Of a stretch of 64,000 nucleotides of DNA, positions 33,650-45,301 are shown piece after piece. This DNA is from Rhododendron vialii (lineage: Eukaryota; Streptophyta; Magnoliopsida; Ericales; Ericaceae). The stretch spans positions 31,469,001 through 31,533,000 of the forward strand of contig NC_080566.1 in NCBI RefSeq assembly GCF_030253575.1, written 5' to 3'. Below the pieces are notes generated by a model. It was given only the letters and a program-made list of their open reading frames with translations. It was not told the origin of the DNA and did not search any database. A program made the position numbers and the translations under genes. Positions within the stretch are counted from its first letter, which is position 1; the number at the start of each line of letters is the position of its first letter.

Positions 33650-33860
33650 ATGCGCCTAGCAACGGACTTTTGGGGCCTCAGTGTGCGCCTAGCAACGGAC
33701 TTTTGGGGCCTCATTACTATGTACCATTCTCGTCCATTGCTGAGCAAGGAATATCTTTGCCTTGCGCCTAACAACGAACTTTTGGGGTCTTTGTGTGCGC
33801 CTAGCAATGTACTTTTGGGGCCTCATTACCATGTACCATTTTCGTTCGTTGCTAAGTGAC
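33650..33860. repeat. TTTTGGGGCCTCA minisatellite
   Basis: GCGCCTAGCAACGGACTTTT plus GGGGCCTCA units alternate with a spacer holding TACCATTCTCGTCCATTGCT. Four core units form a two-unit higher-order repeat of about 120 bp. The same array occurs at 42.93-43.14 kb. Confidence 0.8.
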
Positions 33861-33924
33861 TTTGCTTTATATGTGACATGTAATTCCATTCACTTAATCC
33901 TGGATAGGCTACGCACTCGCAAAC

Positions 33925-34102
33925 ATAAAAACATACACAAAGAGGCATAGTAGTGCAAGTGGAATTCCAACTGCTAGCACTCTCAAATATATTGCATCAT
34001 GCATGTTATTTGAATAAAAACATACACAAAGAGGCATAGTAGTGCAAGTGGAATTCCAACTGCTAGCACTCTCAAATATATTGCATCATGCATGTTATTT
34101 GA
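33925..34102. repeat. Exact 89-bp tandem duplication
   Basis: The unit starting ACATACACAAAGAGGCATAG occurs at 33931 and again at 34020 with no difference seen, ending CATGTTATTTGAAT. The sister region at 43.22-43.31 kb has a single copy, so the duplication is recent. Confidence 0.9.
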
Positions 34103-35216
34103 ATATTTGTGAGATACGGAGTAGTAAAAAATTGCCTTGAGCAAAGTACTTTTAGGAATTGCCTTGAATTTTGGTAACCTCCATCTAGAGGAGAGTCACA
34201 TCAGTCAAGGTTTGCACTCGAAACTGTATTTTATTTGTCTGGACGTGGCTTAAGTCTGTCCGGACGCTAGTTCATAGAATTAATGCTGTTAAGTTAGTTT
34301 GACCTATTTTCTAGGCTCTGCTATATCAAGAGACATTGGGGAGTGCAAGGCTTAGTGCTTCCATGTTGGGATTAGTTATAAGCTCTAGTTTAATAGAAAT
34401 TTATATTTTCAGGGAATTAGTTGGAATGTGTTCGTATTTATTAATTGGGTTTTGGTTTACATGGCCTGTTGCGGCAAGGTACTCTCTCGTTCTAGCCCTC
34501 CAAAAAGAAGCCCCTACATACAAGACTTCCTAGGCGTATGGGTGAAGGAAGCTAAGCCGGGGAAGCCCTATTCCTAAAGGGATCTGCCCTACGCTTGCTT
34601 TCACTTGCCTGTGCCTTGGGTGTGATATTAGGGTTTTGGGTTTCTCTTTGGGTTCCACTAGGGTTTTGTTTCCCTTTGGATTCCGCCGGAGTTTTGTTGG
34701 TAATATTGTTTGGTGCTTTATGAGAGTGACAGATATAGGGGACTCTTTGTCATCTATCCTGTGAATCCTCTCGCTCCTCATGTGGAGTACGTTTATGCTT
34801 AAAATCAGGCGGAACCATGTAAATCTTTGTGTCCTTGTTTGATAGCTGGTTGGTTTGTTTTTTCTTTACTTCTCAATTGTCATAACAAAATGGTATTAGC
34901 GATCAGAGTTTCATCCTAGGTATTCGTTTGTTCTGCTTGTACTGATTGTCAATGTGGACTTTGTAACTTGACATCACATGCTCCGAGAAGTTGCGTGTGG
35001 GTGTTTTTCAGATCAAATTTCATATTTTAACTACTTGAAAGCCGGTTTTCATCTTTTATTGTAGCTTAATCATAATTTCACAAATGAGCAAACTTTGTTT
35101 ATTTGTTTCTACTAAAGTTAAAATCTATAATCTGGATCCAAATTTGAAGTTATAATAAAAAATATGTAGTTACAGCTATCGCAAAGGCGCCTTTAGATTC
35201 CGTGTTTTATAAAAGT
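34103..35216. repeat. Duplicated non-coding segment
   Basis: Homologous to 43.31-44.16 kb (blocks GGAATTGCCTTGAATTTTGG, AATCAGGCGGAACCATGTAA). A ~190-bp piece (about 34.35-34.55 kb) is present only here. No gene is seen. Confidence 0.6.
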
Positions 35217-35218
35217 TA

Positions 35219-35698
35219 CTCCTTCTGTTCCTTTTTAAGTATCAAGTTTCTTAATTTTGATTTATTTAAGAGACATCACCATTACATGTTTCACATCAAC
35301 TTTTACCTCTACTATCTAAAATTATTGTCCACTTTTACCTACTCCCTTTGCCCATGTTTGTTACGGAGTAGTTTATTTTGGGGTTTCTATCTTTTTTAGG
35401 GAACATGATGATTGCTTTGTACAATTCTTGTCTTTCCGAGTTACCCTTCAATCAATTAAGTCATTATTCGAATACAAGGGTAAAATAGTACAACTGACAC
35501 AATTTACTCATTGACTTCCTAACATGGACAAACATTGAGTGATGGAAAAAGGTATGTTTGTGGACTAACAAACACGGACGGAAGGAGTATTAACTTTTCA
35601 AAAGAATAAAGTAATAGTTGCACAATTTTTTACCCATTGATTTTCCAAAATCTACAACTCAAGTTGGAATACCTGACTATAATTTGGAATGTAGGAAA
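35219..35698. mobile_element. Stowaway MITE interrupted by a second Stowaway
   Basis: The outer element is flanked by TA (35217-35218, 35699-35700) and matches the uninterrupted element at 44159-44392. It is split by the nested insertion 35342-35587. Confidence 0.75.
35342..35587. mobile_element. Nested Stowaway MITE
   Basis: Ends CTCCCTTTGCCCATGTTTGT and CGGACGGAAGGAG, flanked by TA on both sides. The sister element at about 44280 reads CTTTTACCTATTAACTTTTC with no insertion, giving a clean empty site. Confidence 0.8.
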
Positions 35699-35699
35699 T

Positions 35700-36599
35700 A
35701 ATTTTTCAATTTTTTCTCGTTTAAATAGTACCAGTTTTTTTTTTGTTTTTTGTTATGCAGCTTAATCATCATAATAGCTAAATATGTTTATCTGCTTATA
35801 CTATAATCCAAAATCCACATCTGCAGTAAAGGCAAGATAAGAGTCTAATAATTGTTCACCGGTTCATGCCCACATAGGTCCTTGGAGAAGGGGCTCGCCG
35901 GAGATGGGGTTTTCGGAGATGGAGGATTCGCAGTGGGAAGGTGTTTTGCCGGAGAGAGCGAGCAATGGGAATTCCTTTTATATTTAAACTCAGCATTCAT
36001 TTCAATGGCTGAGAGCCTGAGATGCTGTGTTAAATGTAGTGTCTACGAAACCGGCTCGTAATTTATTTTGCAGATACGGAGTGGATTAATTATTAATTAT
36101 ATACTTGTTCATTGATTTTTTGGAGAATTGTTGTTGTGCTAGACTTTTGAGGATTTTGGTCCATATCAATTATAATTTGAGTTTCTCTACTTACACAACT
36201 CTGGACACAACTGCATCCGGAGTTGGGGTCGAGAGTTGTATACATACCTCATTCCACTTTATTCTATTGAAGACTCATTTGCATTTTCGAGGTAGTAGTG
36301 CACTATTTATGTTCCTCGAGGAATCGTGAGTTCTGATAAATTCGGATCTTTTAGCTACTCTGTGGATTACCTATCCTTCATCAAACCGCTAAATTTGTCC
36401 TCCTCACTTGTGCTAATTCTTTATTCCACTGAAATGAGACATAGCACAGCTAATCCTATTGTATTACTTGTCTTCTCAACCGGCCAACAGTTCCACGATA
36501 TTCATTTCTCTGCTGAACAAATCAAAAATCATATTTCACCTCTTTATCTTCCCCCTGCTTTCTGTACCAGATAGGAGGAAGAGGAAAAATCATATTTCA
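35700..36599. repeat. Duplicated non-coding segment
   Basis: Homologous to 44.39-45.22 kb and, inverted, partly to 63.5-63.66 kb. A short conserved frame MAESLRCCVKCSVYETG (36005-36060) recurs at 44719 and could be a small exon, but its family is unknown. Confidence 0.5.
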
Positions 36600-36760
36600 C
36601 CTCTTTCTGCATTGGAATCTAAGTTCTTTCTCTTGGTGTCCAAGGAAAGCTAATGAAGCTGCAAATTGGGTAGCCAAGACCCTAACCAACTGTTTTTTTA
36701 ACCCACTTTTGGATATCCTATCCTTTTGGGGATTTTATTCGCATTCTTTCTTTTGGGTAG
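36600..36760 (+). pseudogene. RNase H fragment (LINE-derived, fragment 1)
   Basis: Frames here give LESKF, then after a shift SWCPRKANEAANWVAKTLTN. This is the C-terminal part of the RVT_3/RNase H-like domain of plant non-LTR retroelements and derived genes. Only this end is present and it is frameshifted. Longer relatives lie at 45.3 and 50.87 kb. Confidence 0.6.
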
Positions 36761-38250
36761 CCAAGACCCTTACCAGTTACCAAGTACTATTTTTGACTCC
36801 TAGTTGTGGTCGGCTCCCAAGTGATCAAAAGTGAGTTAATTTTATCTTTGACCCTTGTTCAGGGTTTCTCTTTGACGAAACCTCCAGGTACAGACATGTC
36901 TCTCATCTCACATCAACCGGTAATTACCGGACCTAAGGCCTAATGGTAACCTCAAGGGAAAGACTGAAGTGTGACTGCTTCTGAAGACATTGATCTCAAT
37001 TCCAAATGAAGACCATCAAAGCATCACTAAATGCAGTTTTCTTCAACTGAAGAATTGAAGGGAATAGGGGAAAGGTACCAGCAACTTACCCTGTTGTGGC
37101 AAGTCATAATGGTTTTGAATAACCACAGATTTATTGCATTCGGTCATCGGATTGAACCTTTGTATTAGCTGTATGTTTTTGTTCACATTTGGGTTATTAA
37201 CAAGTCCTTTCGACTTCACCTGTAGTTAGTAGGCCATCGGAATTCTTGCCCCCTTTCAATGTGGTTACAATAAGAAATCCACTAAAACTATACTTGATTT
37301 TTTGTTTTAAATTTCGCTCTGTTATTGTATTCAACCATTTACTTGCACAGCCTATGCTCGTAGTTTGTGCGTGGTTGGAAGTAGAACTTTATTTATCTTG
37401 AGGCGTATCTGTTATTCAATCATTGCTTTCCAGATATTCAGCAGACAATCTTATTCTCATATTCCGTATTTTCGGATAGCATGTGCGCATACACATGCAA
37501 ACGGACACATAAAGAGCTACAACTCCCAACTTTCACCCGGGTATTCACCCTTGATGCTGCATTTTATAGCTGCGGGGGGAAATATTGCTGCGTGGAATTT
37601 GAGATATTTGTAAGATAGGAAATTATTGCATATCGGCAGAGGAATTCCGTTCTTTGATTGAAACGAAACTTAATGCTGCGCATAATTTGAGATATTCGTA
37701 AGATTGGATATTATTGCATATCAGCAGAGGAATTCCATTCTTTGATTGAAACGAAACTTTTTCTCCGCTCCGGACTAGACTACTTCCCAGTTTATGTTCC
37801 AGCCTACTGCTGCTTTCATAAGAAACCTGAGAGCGAAAGCTGCAAATTTGTTTGAATGGGTAGAGTATTAGCACTCCGTCCTCTATAAACTTTATCTTGA
37901 CCATCTGATAGTTTAACGGGATGATTAATGCTCTCAGACTACTGCCCGGTTAATGATCCGGACAGAGATTTTTTTTTGTAATGGTTTCTTGGCAAGGAGT
38001 TTTTTTTTAGGAACTTGTAGGATGGCTTTGAGTTTGAATCAGAATCTGAAACTACAAATTCGTAAACAGGATACCGGAAGAACAAAAGCTGGTAAAGAAA
38101 GCTAGATCCATATGAACCCAAACTATAACTGCTGATCCGATCGACAACAAACCTTAGAAATGCATGAAAAACCCAAAACGAAACGAAACGGACATGAAAC
38201 TGACTTCCAAGATAAAGATACTCTAAGAACCTTGAAATTGCTAAGTTCAA
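36761..38250. repeat. Duplicated DEFL downstream DNA with an 86-bp tandem repeat
   Basis: Homologous to 49.4-50.05, 51.2-52.85 and inverted 62.05-63.5 kb. At 37587-37760 a unit containing GAGATATT(T/C)GTAAGAT and AGAGGAATTCC is tandemly doubled, whereas 49.92 and 52.26 kb have it once. No gene is seen. Confidence 0.6.
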
Positions 38251-38750
38251 TTATAGATGACGAGATGGTTGAGAAGAAGTTGCGTCTGCTTTCTGGCCGA
38301 CCTTGGCAGGCACATCTTTGTAGCAAATGTGAAAACACTGGCAAACAAACTGGTTGTCATCTTGGCATTTCCCCCACCCTTCTGGGTGCAGCTTCTCGCA
38401 AAACTGTTCACAATTTGGTTGTTTGCAGGAGAACGGTGGCCGAGAGCGCTTCTCATCCTTGCATATGAGTGTCACTCTGTAACTTTCACCTGCGTGGAAA
38501 AGAAATTCAGAAACACCAAGACGAACGAAATAGGATACATTCGGGATAGTTTAAGTCTTAAGTTTTTGAAACCGAGTTACTTCTTTGTGTTTCAGAATAG
38601 GATGTTAGAGGGGCAAAATGAAGGGATCGATACTCAAGACTCTTCCTGTTCAAAAACCCCAAAACTAAAAACATTCGAGAATGTGTCTGTACCATAATGC
38701 AATGAGATAATAACCATGACAAGGACTAAAGCTGCTACAAAGGGCTTCAT
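38251..38750 (-). CDS. Defensin-like secreted cysteine-rich peptide (complete)
   Basis: Two exons on the minus strand, 38750-38693 and 38489-38251, joined through a phase-1 GT-AG intron of 203 bp. Exon 1 encodes the hydrophobic signal MKPFVAALVLVMVIISLHY. Exon 2 begins GESYRVTLIC and holds eight cysteines spaced C-x11-C-x4-C-x3-C-x10-C-x7-C-x-C-x3-C, including CEQFC, WGKC and CQC. CxxxC, CxC and a GxC gamma-core are marks of the CS-alpha-beta (plant defensin-like) fold. A basic-polar tail ending SSQPSRHL follows. The peptide should be secreted; a defence or signalling role is typical of the family but not shown here. Upstream lie a GA run and a TATA-like box. Confidence 0.8.
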
Positions 38751-38769
38751 CTTCTATGACAAGATTTTG

Positions 38770-38772
<3 letters not shown>

Positions 38773-38807
<35 letters not shown>
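38773..38807 (+). repeat. GA microsatellite in DEFL leader
   Basis: Uninterrupted GA run (CT on the transcribed strand) between TATA-like box and start codon of the DEFL gene. The run length differs among the copies. Confidence 0.9.
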
Positions 38808-38810
<3 letters not shown>

Positions 38811-38847
38811 AGCTTTAGTCAAGGGATGAGAGAAGAGGATGAGCTTG

Positions 38848-38860
38848 TTGATATATATCT
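38848..38860 (-). promoter_or_regulatory. Candidate TATA box of the 38.5-kb DEFL gene
   Basis: On the minus strand GATATATATCAACAAGCTC lies ~100 bases before the ATG. It is conserved in position with the sister promoters, although the distance varies with the GA run. Confidence 0.4.
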
Positions 38861-39901
38861 TCAGATTTATCACTAGAGAAGTGGAAGGGTCGTATCAACC
38901 AAATAATGGAAATTAATGCGAAGTAATGCGTTTGCAGACTAAGGGAAGTGGAAGGGTCATATACGATCAACAAAATAATGCATGGTTTTATTGGGACTAG
39001 GAGTTTCTGTGGTGCGACACTGCACTTACAGGCTTGTAGGGCGGCGTTCCGAAAGCAACATTCGGCAAACGATCATATCACGGTCCAATTTTGTCATTGT
39101 ATAGAATTTGCTAAGAATTTTATTGTTGTAAAAAATCAAATTGATCAGATAGCCACATTATCAGAGAACACATGCTTTTGAAAAATGAACGGTTGGTATG
39201 ATTCAGAGAATGAACCGTAAAACAAATCTAACTTGCTCATATTTTAGAAATGTCTTATGAACTTGATTTCTTGTACAAGTATAGTGTTCCGCAAACTCTA
39301 AAAGATGGCCGATACGGATCCTGAAGATTATCTCTAGAAAAGCCATATTTTTTGTGGTCGTGGACTTTTTGTTCGCAGATAAACAAATAAATCAATTTTC
39401 TTCTCATTTCTCTCGTCTCTCCTCACCATTCAATCCAACATCAGTAGTCTCATCGTTACAGCACCAAACCTTCAGCATGATTGAAATTCACATAATATGC
39501 TGATTTGAGGAACTTCCAAAACAGTACAGATCTCGATCTGTCTCCTGCTCAGCTTTGAAATTGTCAATGTAGTTTCTCTTTAGTTATGGTTGTTCAGCCT
39601 TGTTGAGGTTGTTGATTTTAAAATTTTTGCGAGAGTGATGAGACAGGTGGAACCGTGGAGGGACGAAGAAGACGCGCGGTGACAAATTGTATGATTTTTT
39701 TTTTGTTGATGCTCTGTTCATTGTAATCGAAGGGCAGTATAACACAGAATTAGTCAGTTTTGTTGTTTTACTTTTGGTTCTTCAGTCCATCATTGTTCAT
39801 GCATGTAAAATGGTAACATGAGTCACGAGGATAATGTTCATTACATTAGAAGGTGCCACAGTGGGATGATCATTTGCCACAATACAAGATAGAAAAAATT
39901 A
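38861..39901. repeat. Duplicated DEFL upstream and inter-gene DNA
   Basis: Homologous to 245-1570 with a deletion near 39.35 kb. No gene is seen. Confidence 0.6.
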
Positions 39902-40183
39902 CTCACTCCGTCCTCTCTTTAGAGTCCAAGTACACCATTTTAGGTTGTCTCTTAATAAGACTCCATTTTGTAAAGTTAGTGGGTAAAAGCCGGCGGATTT
40001 TCCATTTCGCCCGTAAAAGTAGATTCTATTTTGAAAAATTAATGAGTAAAAATGTAATTATGATATCTCCATGAAGGGTAAGTAGAGAAAGTGGACGTAA
40101 AAGCTGATGTGAAAGATATAATTATGATATATCCTTAATAAATTGGAGTTACGAAGCTAACACTTAAAAATGGATGGAGAGAG
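39902..40183. mobile_element. Stowaway-type MITE
   Basis: Flanked by TA, with ends CTCACTCCGTCC and GGATGGAGAGAG. The sister region at about 1565-1585 (AGAAAAAAAAATTCGGTTTCC) lacks it. It is 282 bp and non-coding. Confidence 0.75.
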
Positions 40184-40185
40184 TA

Positions 40186-41165
40186 TTCAGTTTCCTTGGG
40201 ACACCACCAAAGGTGTTATAGGCCATTCCTGAGCACACATACATGTAGGGCCAATATATCGGTGCCAACTTATCATCCTCAGCCATCACGCCCTCCACGA
40301 AACCATTCCTCCACCATTGAGCCAATGAAGCCTTCCACCACCCACTCCTTCCCCAACACAACCACCACTGCGACACATCCACCTGAAACCCTTGCCATTG
40401 AAACCACCACCTAGACCCCCACTCTCGATACACAACCACTACATGAACTACCACTAGAACACTTGCCCGGGTGCCTGCGAACTTCCGAAAAATACTCACA
40501 CCTATCGCCATTCACAAATCCGAACCTAATTTTGTTGGCATCCAAACCACCCCATTGTAGCCTCAATCTAGGCCCTAATCCCTACCAACGGCTCACCACA
40601 AAAATAAATACTAGCAATTATTTAATAGTCCAAGAGTACTGCCTCGTGATACTCTAGATCACTTTATGACCACTCGTTCTCATGGGATCCATACACTTAG
40701 TGGTAAACCCAACATGATTGTATGATTGTAAAGTGGTTTGAAGTAACATGTGGCGGTAGTCCCGAATTATTGCATAACTTCACATAAATAAAGATGAGAG
40801 ATAAAATCCATACAAGATTGGACCCAATATCGCTGGCCCACCTGTCTAATGGACCTATCTAATGGAACAAGAAATATCAAGGAGGACCTTTCTATCACAT
40901 TTTTGCTTTTTAACAAATTTCTTGTTTCAAATGAACACATGTAAGAAAATGCTTTTTGTTTTCCTTAACTTTTTACGATTTCTTCGAAAACAATTTTCGT
41001 GCAATTTCTTGATAAGTAAACAGAACCAATAGCATCTCCAATACAATCTTTTAAAACATATTTTTGCCCTAAAAACACCTTTTTGAAATCAATTTCTCAA
41101 CATTAAAGGAAAGATAGTGCTTCAACCTATTCTATATTTGAGAGGATTGTACATTCGTACTATGT
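40186..41165. repeat. Duplicated inter-gene DNA
   Basis: Homologous to 1585-2530. It carries the CACACATACATGTAGGGCC and CGCCATTCACAAATC blocks. No preserved frame. Confidence 0.6.
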
Positions 41166-41173
41166 ATTAGAAG

Positions 41174-42178
41174 TAGGGGTGTGCACGGGTCGGACGGGTC
41201 GGGTTCGGCCCCGGCCTCGAACCCGAACCGACATGCTGGGTATCAATGTTTTTGGCCCCGAACCCGAACCAAACGAGTGGGAATAACCGTCCGCGTGCCC
41301 GATTTTTTTGGTCGGTCGGGTCCGACCAAAACCGAAGTAATCTATATGAATTGGTCGGTTTTGGTCGGGTCGGGTAAGAAAAACAGCACCCCGAGCCCCG
41401 AATTGAAAACTGATTTTTTACAAAAAAAAATGAACTCGTACCCGACCGAACATGTGAACCACATGTTCGGTCCCGCCAGAGACCCTTCGGATTGGGTCGG
41501 GTTCGTCGGGTCATGGGTTTTTTTTGTTGGGAAAAATTCGGCAATAACAGAAATTCCAGAGAACAATCTCATTGATAACAACATGATTACATGAACGAAT
41601 CAAGTTACAAAATACATAACAGTAGACAAATTGTAAGTACGAGATACAAACAAAATTTTCGGATCAAGAATCGAGTCCTGTGCGATACCACAGTCACCTT
41701 AAGAAAGATTCGCCGCCTACCGAAGGTGTTGTAGGTTACGTCGGCGTCTTCCTCCCAGGGTTGGCTCGGCTAAACTGCAAGCCATCGGAACACCACCGTT
41801 GACCGCCTTGGCGAACTGACTACCGCCTGCCTCTCTCTCTCAAGAACGAATTTCAGAATTTGCTGGAAAGTTGTGAGTTTGCTTATGCTCCTCCAAAACG
41901 TGGAGCCTCAATTTATAGGGTGGAGGAGGGCTGAATAACTCCTGCAATGAATTCTGCCCATTGAATTCTGAATTGATTTCTGCCATCAAGAGGGAGGAGT
42001 AATGCTGCCATCAAGGTGGAGGGGTTACGGGAGTTACGATTACACACATCAATACGTCTATTGATTGTGGTGCGTCTAGATTCAACGAACTCGGGACCGA
42101 TTGCCTCGGAAGACCCTCCAAAATCCCGGTTTCATTCACCCGAAATTCCATAAATTTCCAACATTTTTCACACCCCTA
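41174..42178. mobile_element. Non-autonomous hAT-type element with exact 8-bp duplication
   Basis: Termini TAGGGGTGTG and CACACCCCTA are perfect 10-bp inverted repeats. ATTAGAAG stands at 41166-41173 and 42179-42186. The 1,005-bp element has a GGTCGGGT-rich left part and no transposase. Removing it restores the sequence seen at 46.27 and 30.75 kb. TAGGGGTGTG-type ends and 8-bp duplications are typical of hAT elements. Confidence 0.88.
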
Positions 42179-42342
42179 ATTAGAAGGATGAAACAAGTTC
42201 ATATTCCATATTTGAAGGATTGACAAAAAAATAATTTGGGGATGCGTTTTTATGAAATTGAGAGAAATAAACAAATCCTAAAAATACACCTTTGTAGCTA
42301 TCCTCCAATTCCAAAAAGAACTTGTTCACAGCCCTAACTTCA

Positions 42343-42360
42343 AAAACCCTAAACCCTAAC
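42343..42360 (+). promoter_or_regulatory. Doubled telo-box before truncated mTERF
   Basis: AAAAACCCTAAACCCTAACC at the conserved position ahead of the copy C start codon. Confidence 0.45.
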
Positions 42361-42381
42361 CGATCTCTCTTCCTAACAAAG

Positions 42382-42723
42382 ATGCAAACTCTCTTCTTAA
42401 AAAGTCTATTCCCTAAACCCAACAAATCAACCTTCCTCTGTTTCTTCTCTTCTCTATCGTCTCTTACTAACTCTCGTACCTCAAACCCATCCCTCTTCAA
42501 TTTCCTCTCTAAAACCTTGCAATTCTCTGAACCACAAGCCATTTCTATCTCCAAACGCTTCGCATCGAGAAAATCCCTAGAAAAGCCACACTCCGTGTAT
42601 CAATTTCTCAGACAATTCGGCTTATCCGACGTTCAAATTCAATCTTCCGTTCGGCTCACCCCAAATATCCTCTTCTCCAACGTAGACAAGACTTTGAAAC
42701 CCAAGCTGCAGTTTTTTCAGTGA
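42382..42723 (+). pseudogene. mTERF copy C, 3'-truncated
   Basis: It starts MQTLFLKSLFPKPNKSTFLC and follows the other copies for 113 codons, through QFLRQFGLSDVQIQSSVRLT and KLQFFQ, then meets TGA. At about 42720 the sequence jumps to DNA that in the sister units lies ~1.9 kb after the mTERF stop (CAGTAACTCTCTTACTTTTA, compare ~26.2, 33.49 and 49.14 kb). A single deletion thus removed the last two thirds of the gene and its downstream DNA. Only the targeting region and first repeat remain, so it is not expected to function as an mTERF protein. A short targeted peptide remains possible. Confidence 0.88.
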
Positions 42724-42925
42724 TCCTGACAGTAACTCTCTTACTTTTATAGGAGTTATGCCATTGTGAAAATACGATATCTGGGCTCATATTTTTTGTG
42801 TCCCAAACAAATGAGGAATGTTAATATCCATTTGCTTATATTTTTGCCCATAATTAGCTTTGACTGTTTGTCTATGTTATGTTTTTCTATTTTTCTCAAG
42901 TGGATGTGCCTCACTTCAATAAGAC
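42724..42925. other. Remnant of mTERF downstream DNA after the deletion
   Basis: Begins with GTTATGCCATTGTGAAAATA, as at 49.15 kb. No gene is seen. Confidence 0.45.
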
Positions 42926-43140
42926 TCACACCTCGCCTTGCTCCTAATAATGGATTTTTGGGGCCTCAGTGTGCACCTAGCAACGAACTTTTGGGACCTC
43001 ATTACTATGTTCCATTCTCGTCCATTGCTGAGTAAGGAATATCTTTGCCTTCAACCTAACAATGAACTTTTGGGGCCTCAGTGTGCGCCTAGCAACGTAC
43101 TTTTGGGGCCTCATTACCATGTACCATTTGTTCGTTGGTA
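42926..43140. repeat. TTTTGGGGCCTCA minisatellite, second array
   Basis: Four core units (CCTAGCAACG, CTTTTGGGGCCTCA) in the same order as at 33.65-33.86 kb, with sequence drift. Confidence 0.8.
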
Positions 43141-44158
43141 ATTGAGGAATATCTTTGCTTTATATGTGACATTTAATTCCCTTTACTTAATCCTGGATAG
43201 CCTACATCCTCGCAAACATAAAAAACATACACAAAGAGGCATAGTAGTGCAAGTGGAATTCCAACTGCTCGCACTATCAATATATATTGCATCATGCATG
43301 TTATTTGAGATATTTGTAAGATTGTAAGTAATTGCCTTGAGCAAAGTACTCTTAGGAATTGCATTGAATTTTGGTAACCTCCGTCTGGAGGAGAGTCACA
43401 TCCGTCAAGGTTTGCATGCGAAACTATATTTTATTTGTTTGGATCCGTGGCTTAAGTCTGTTCGGATGCTAGGACACGAAATTAACGCCGTTAAGTTAGT
43501 TTGACGGTTTGACCTATTTTCCAGGCTCTGCCATATAAAGAGACGTTGGGGAGTGCTAGGCTTTTGTGCCTTGGGTGAGATATTAGGGTTTTGGGTTTCT
43601 CTTTGGGTTCCACTAGGGTTTTGTTTCCCTTTGGATTCTGCTGGAGTTTTGTCGCTAATATTGTTTGGTGCTTTTTGAGAGTTACGGATATAGCCAACTC
43701 TTTGTCATCTATCCTCGTTCAGGGTGAATCCTCTCTTGCTCCTTGCATGTGGAGTACGTTTATGCTTATAATCAGGCGGAACCATGTAAATCTTTGTGTC
43801 CTTGTTTGATAGCTTGTTGGTTTTTTTTTTTCTCTACTTGTCAATTGTCATAACAAAATGGTATTAGAGATCAGAGTTTCATCCTAGGCATTCGTTTGTT
43901 CTACTTGTACTGATTGTCAATGTGGACTTTGTAACTTGACACCACATACTTGGAGAAGTTGGGTTTGGGTGTTTTTTAGATCAAATTTTAGATTCTAACT
44001 ACTTGAAAGCCGGTTTTCATCTTTTATTGCAGCATGTTTATTTGCTTCTACTCAAGTTTAAAATCTATAATCTGCAGCCAAATTTGAAGTTATAATCCAA
44101 AATATGTAATTATAGCTATCGTAAAGACGCCTTTAGGTTCCATGTTTTGTAAAAGTTA
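43141..44158. repeat. Duplicated non-coding segment
   Basis: Homologous to 33.86-35.22 kb, with the 89-bp unit present once. No gene is seen. Confidence 0.6.
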
Positions 44159-44392
44159 CTCCCTCCATTCCTTTTTAAGCGTCAAGTTTCTTAATTCCAA
44201 CTTATTTAAGAGACATCACCATTACACCTTTCATATACAACTTTTACCTTCACTTTCTAAAATTATTGTTCACTTTTACCTATTAACTTTTCAAAAGGAT
44301 AAAGTTATAGTTGCACAAATTTTTACCCAGTAATTTTTTAAAACTGACTACTCAAATTGGAATACTTGACTATTATTTGGGAATGTAGGGAG
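44159..44392. mobile_element. Stowaway-type MITE (uninterrupted copy)
   Basis: Flanked by TA, with ends CTCCCTCCATTCC and GAATGTAGGGAG. It is the ancestral form of the interrupted element at 35.2-35.7 kb, so it inserted before the duplication. Confidence 0.75.
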
Positions 44393-44639
44393 TAATTTTT
44401 TCAATTTTTTCTCATTTAAACAGAGCCAGTTTTTTTTTTTTTTTGCAGCTTAATCATAATAGCATATATATGTTTATCTGCTTATACTGTAATCCAAAAT
44501 CTACATCTACAGTAAAGGTAAGATAAGAGTCTCTTAATAAATATAGTCACCGGGTCATGCCCACATGGGTTGTCAGAGAAGGAGCTCTCTGGATATGGGG
44601 TTGTCGGAGATGGAGGATTCGGAGGGGGAAAGGTGTTTT

Positions 44640-44642
<3 letters not shown>

Positions 44643-44682
<40 letters not shown>
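44643..44682 (+). repeat. GA microsatellite
   Basis: About 19 GA repeats. The sister sequence at 35.95 kb (GAGAGAGCGAGCAATGGG) has almost none. Confidence 0.9.
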
Positions 44683-44683
<1 letters not shown>

Positions 44684-45301
44684 TTCCTTTTATATTTAAA
44701 CTCAGTCATTCATTTTCAATGGCTGAGAGCCTGAGACGTTGTGTTAAATGTTGTAGTGTCTACGAAACCGGCGCCTAATTTATTTTGCAGATACGGAGTG
44801 GATTAATTATATCATTGTTTATTGATTTTTTGGAGAATTGTTGTTGTGCTAGACTTTTGAGGATTTAGGTCCATATCAGTTATACTATGAGAAAGTCTAC
44901 TCGCAGAACTCCAGATGCAACTGTATCCTGAGTAATTATGTCCAGAGTTGTGGTCGAGAGTGAGTTGTATACGTAGCTCATTTCACATAATACTATTGAG
45001 GACTCATTTGTATTTTCGAGGTAGTAGTGCACTATTTAAATTTGTCCTCTTCACTTGTGCTGATTCTTTATTTCTCTGAAATCAGACATAGCACAGCTAA
45101 TCCTGTTGTATTACTTGTCTTCTCAACCGGCCAACAATTCCACGATATTCAGTTCTCTGCTGAACAAATCAAAAATCATAATTCACCTCTTTATCTTCTC
45201 CTGCTTTCTCTACTCTTGATAAGTATGGTAATGAGTTCATTTTCATCCACAAACCAATTAATCCTTCCTAGGTTATCGACAATGCTTCAACATCACTGAC
45301 C
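44683..45301. repeat. Duplicated non-coding segment
   Basis: Homologous to 35.97-36.56 kb, with the short MAESLRRCVKCCSVYETG frame at 44719. No established gene. Confidence 0.5.

Noticed and set aside
34530..34781. Open frame in AGGGTTTTGGGTTTCTC-type sequence, also near 43.5-43.7 kb
   Set aside because: The sister copies differ by deletions that break the frame, and the repeat-like composition argues against coding.
41181..41594. 137-codon frame and its 125-codon antisense partner
   Set aside because: Both result from GGTCGGGT / ACCCGACC low-complexity repeats in the hAT-type element.
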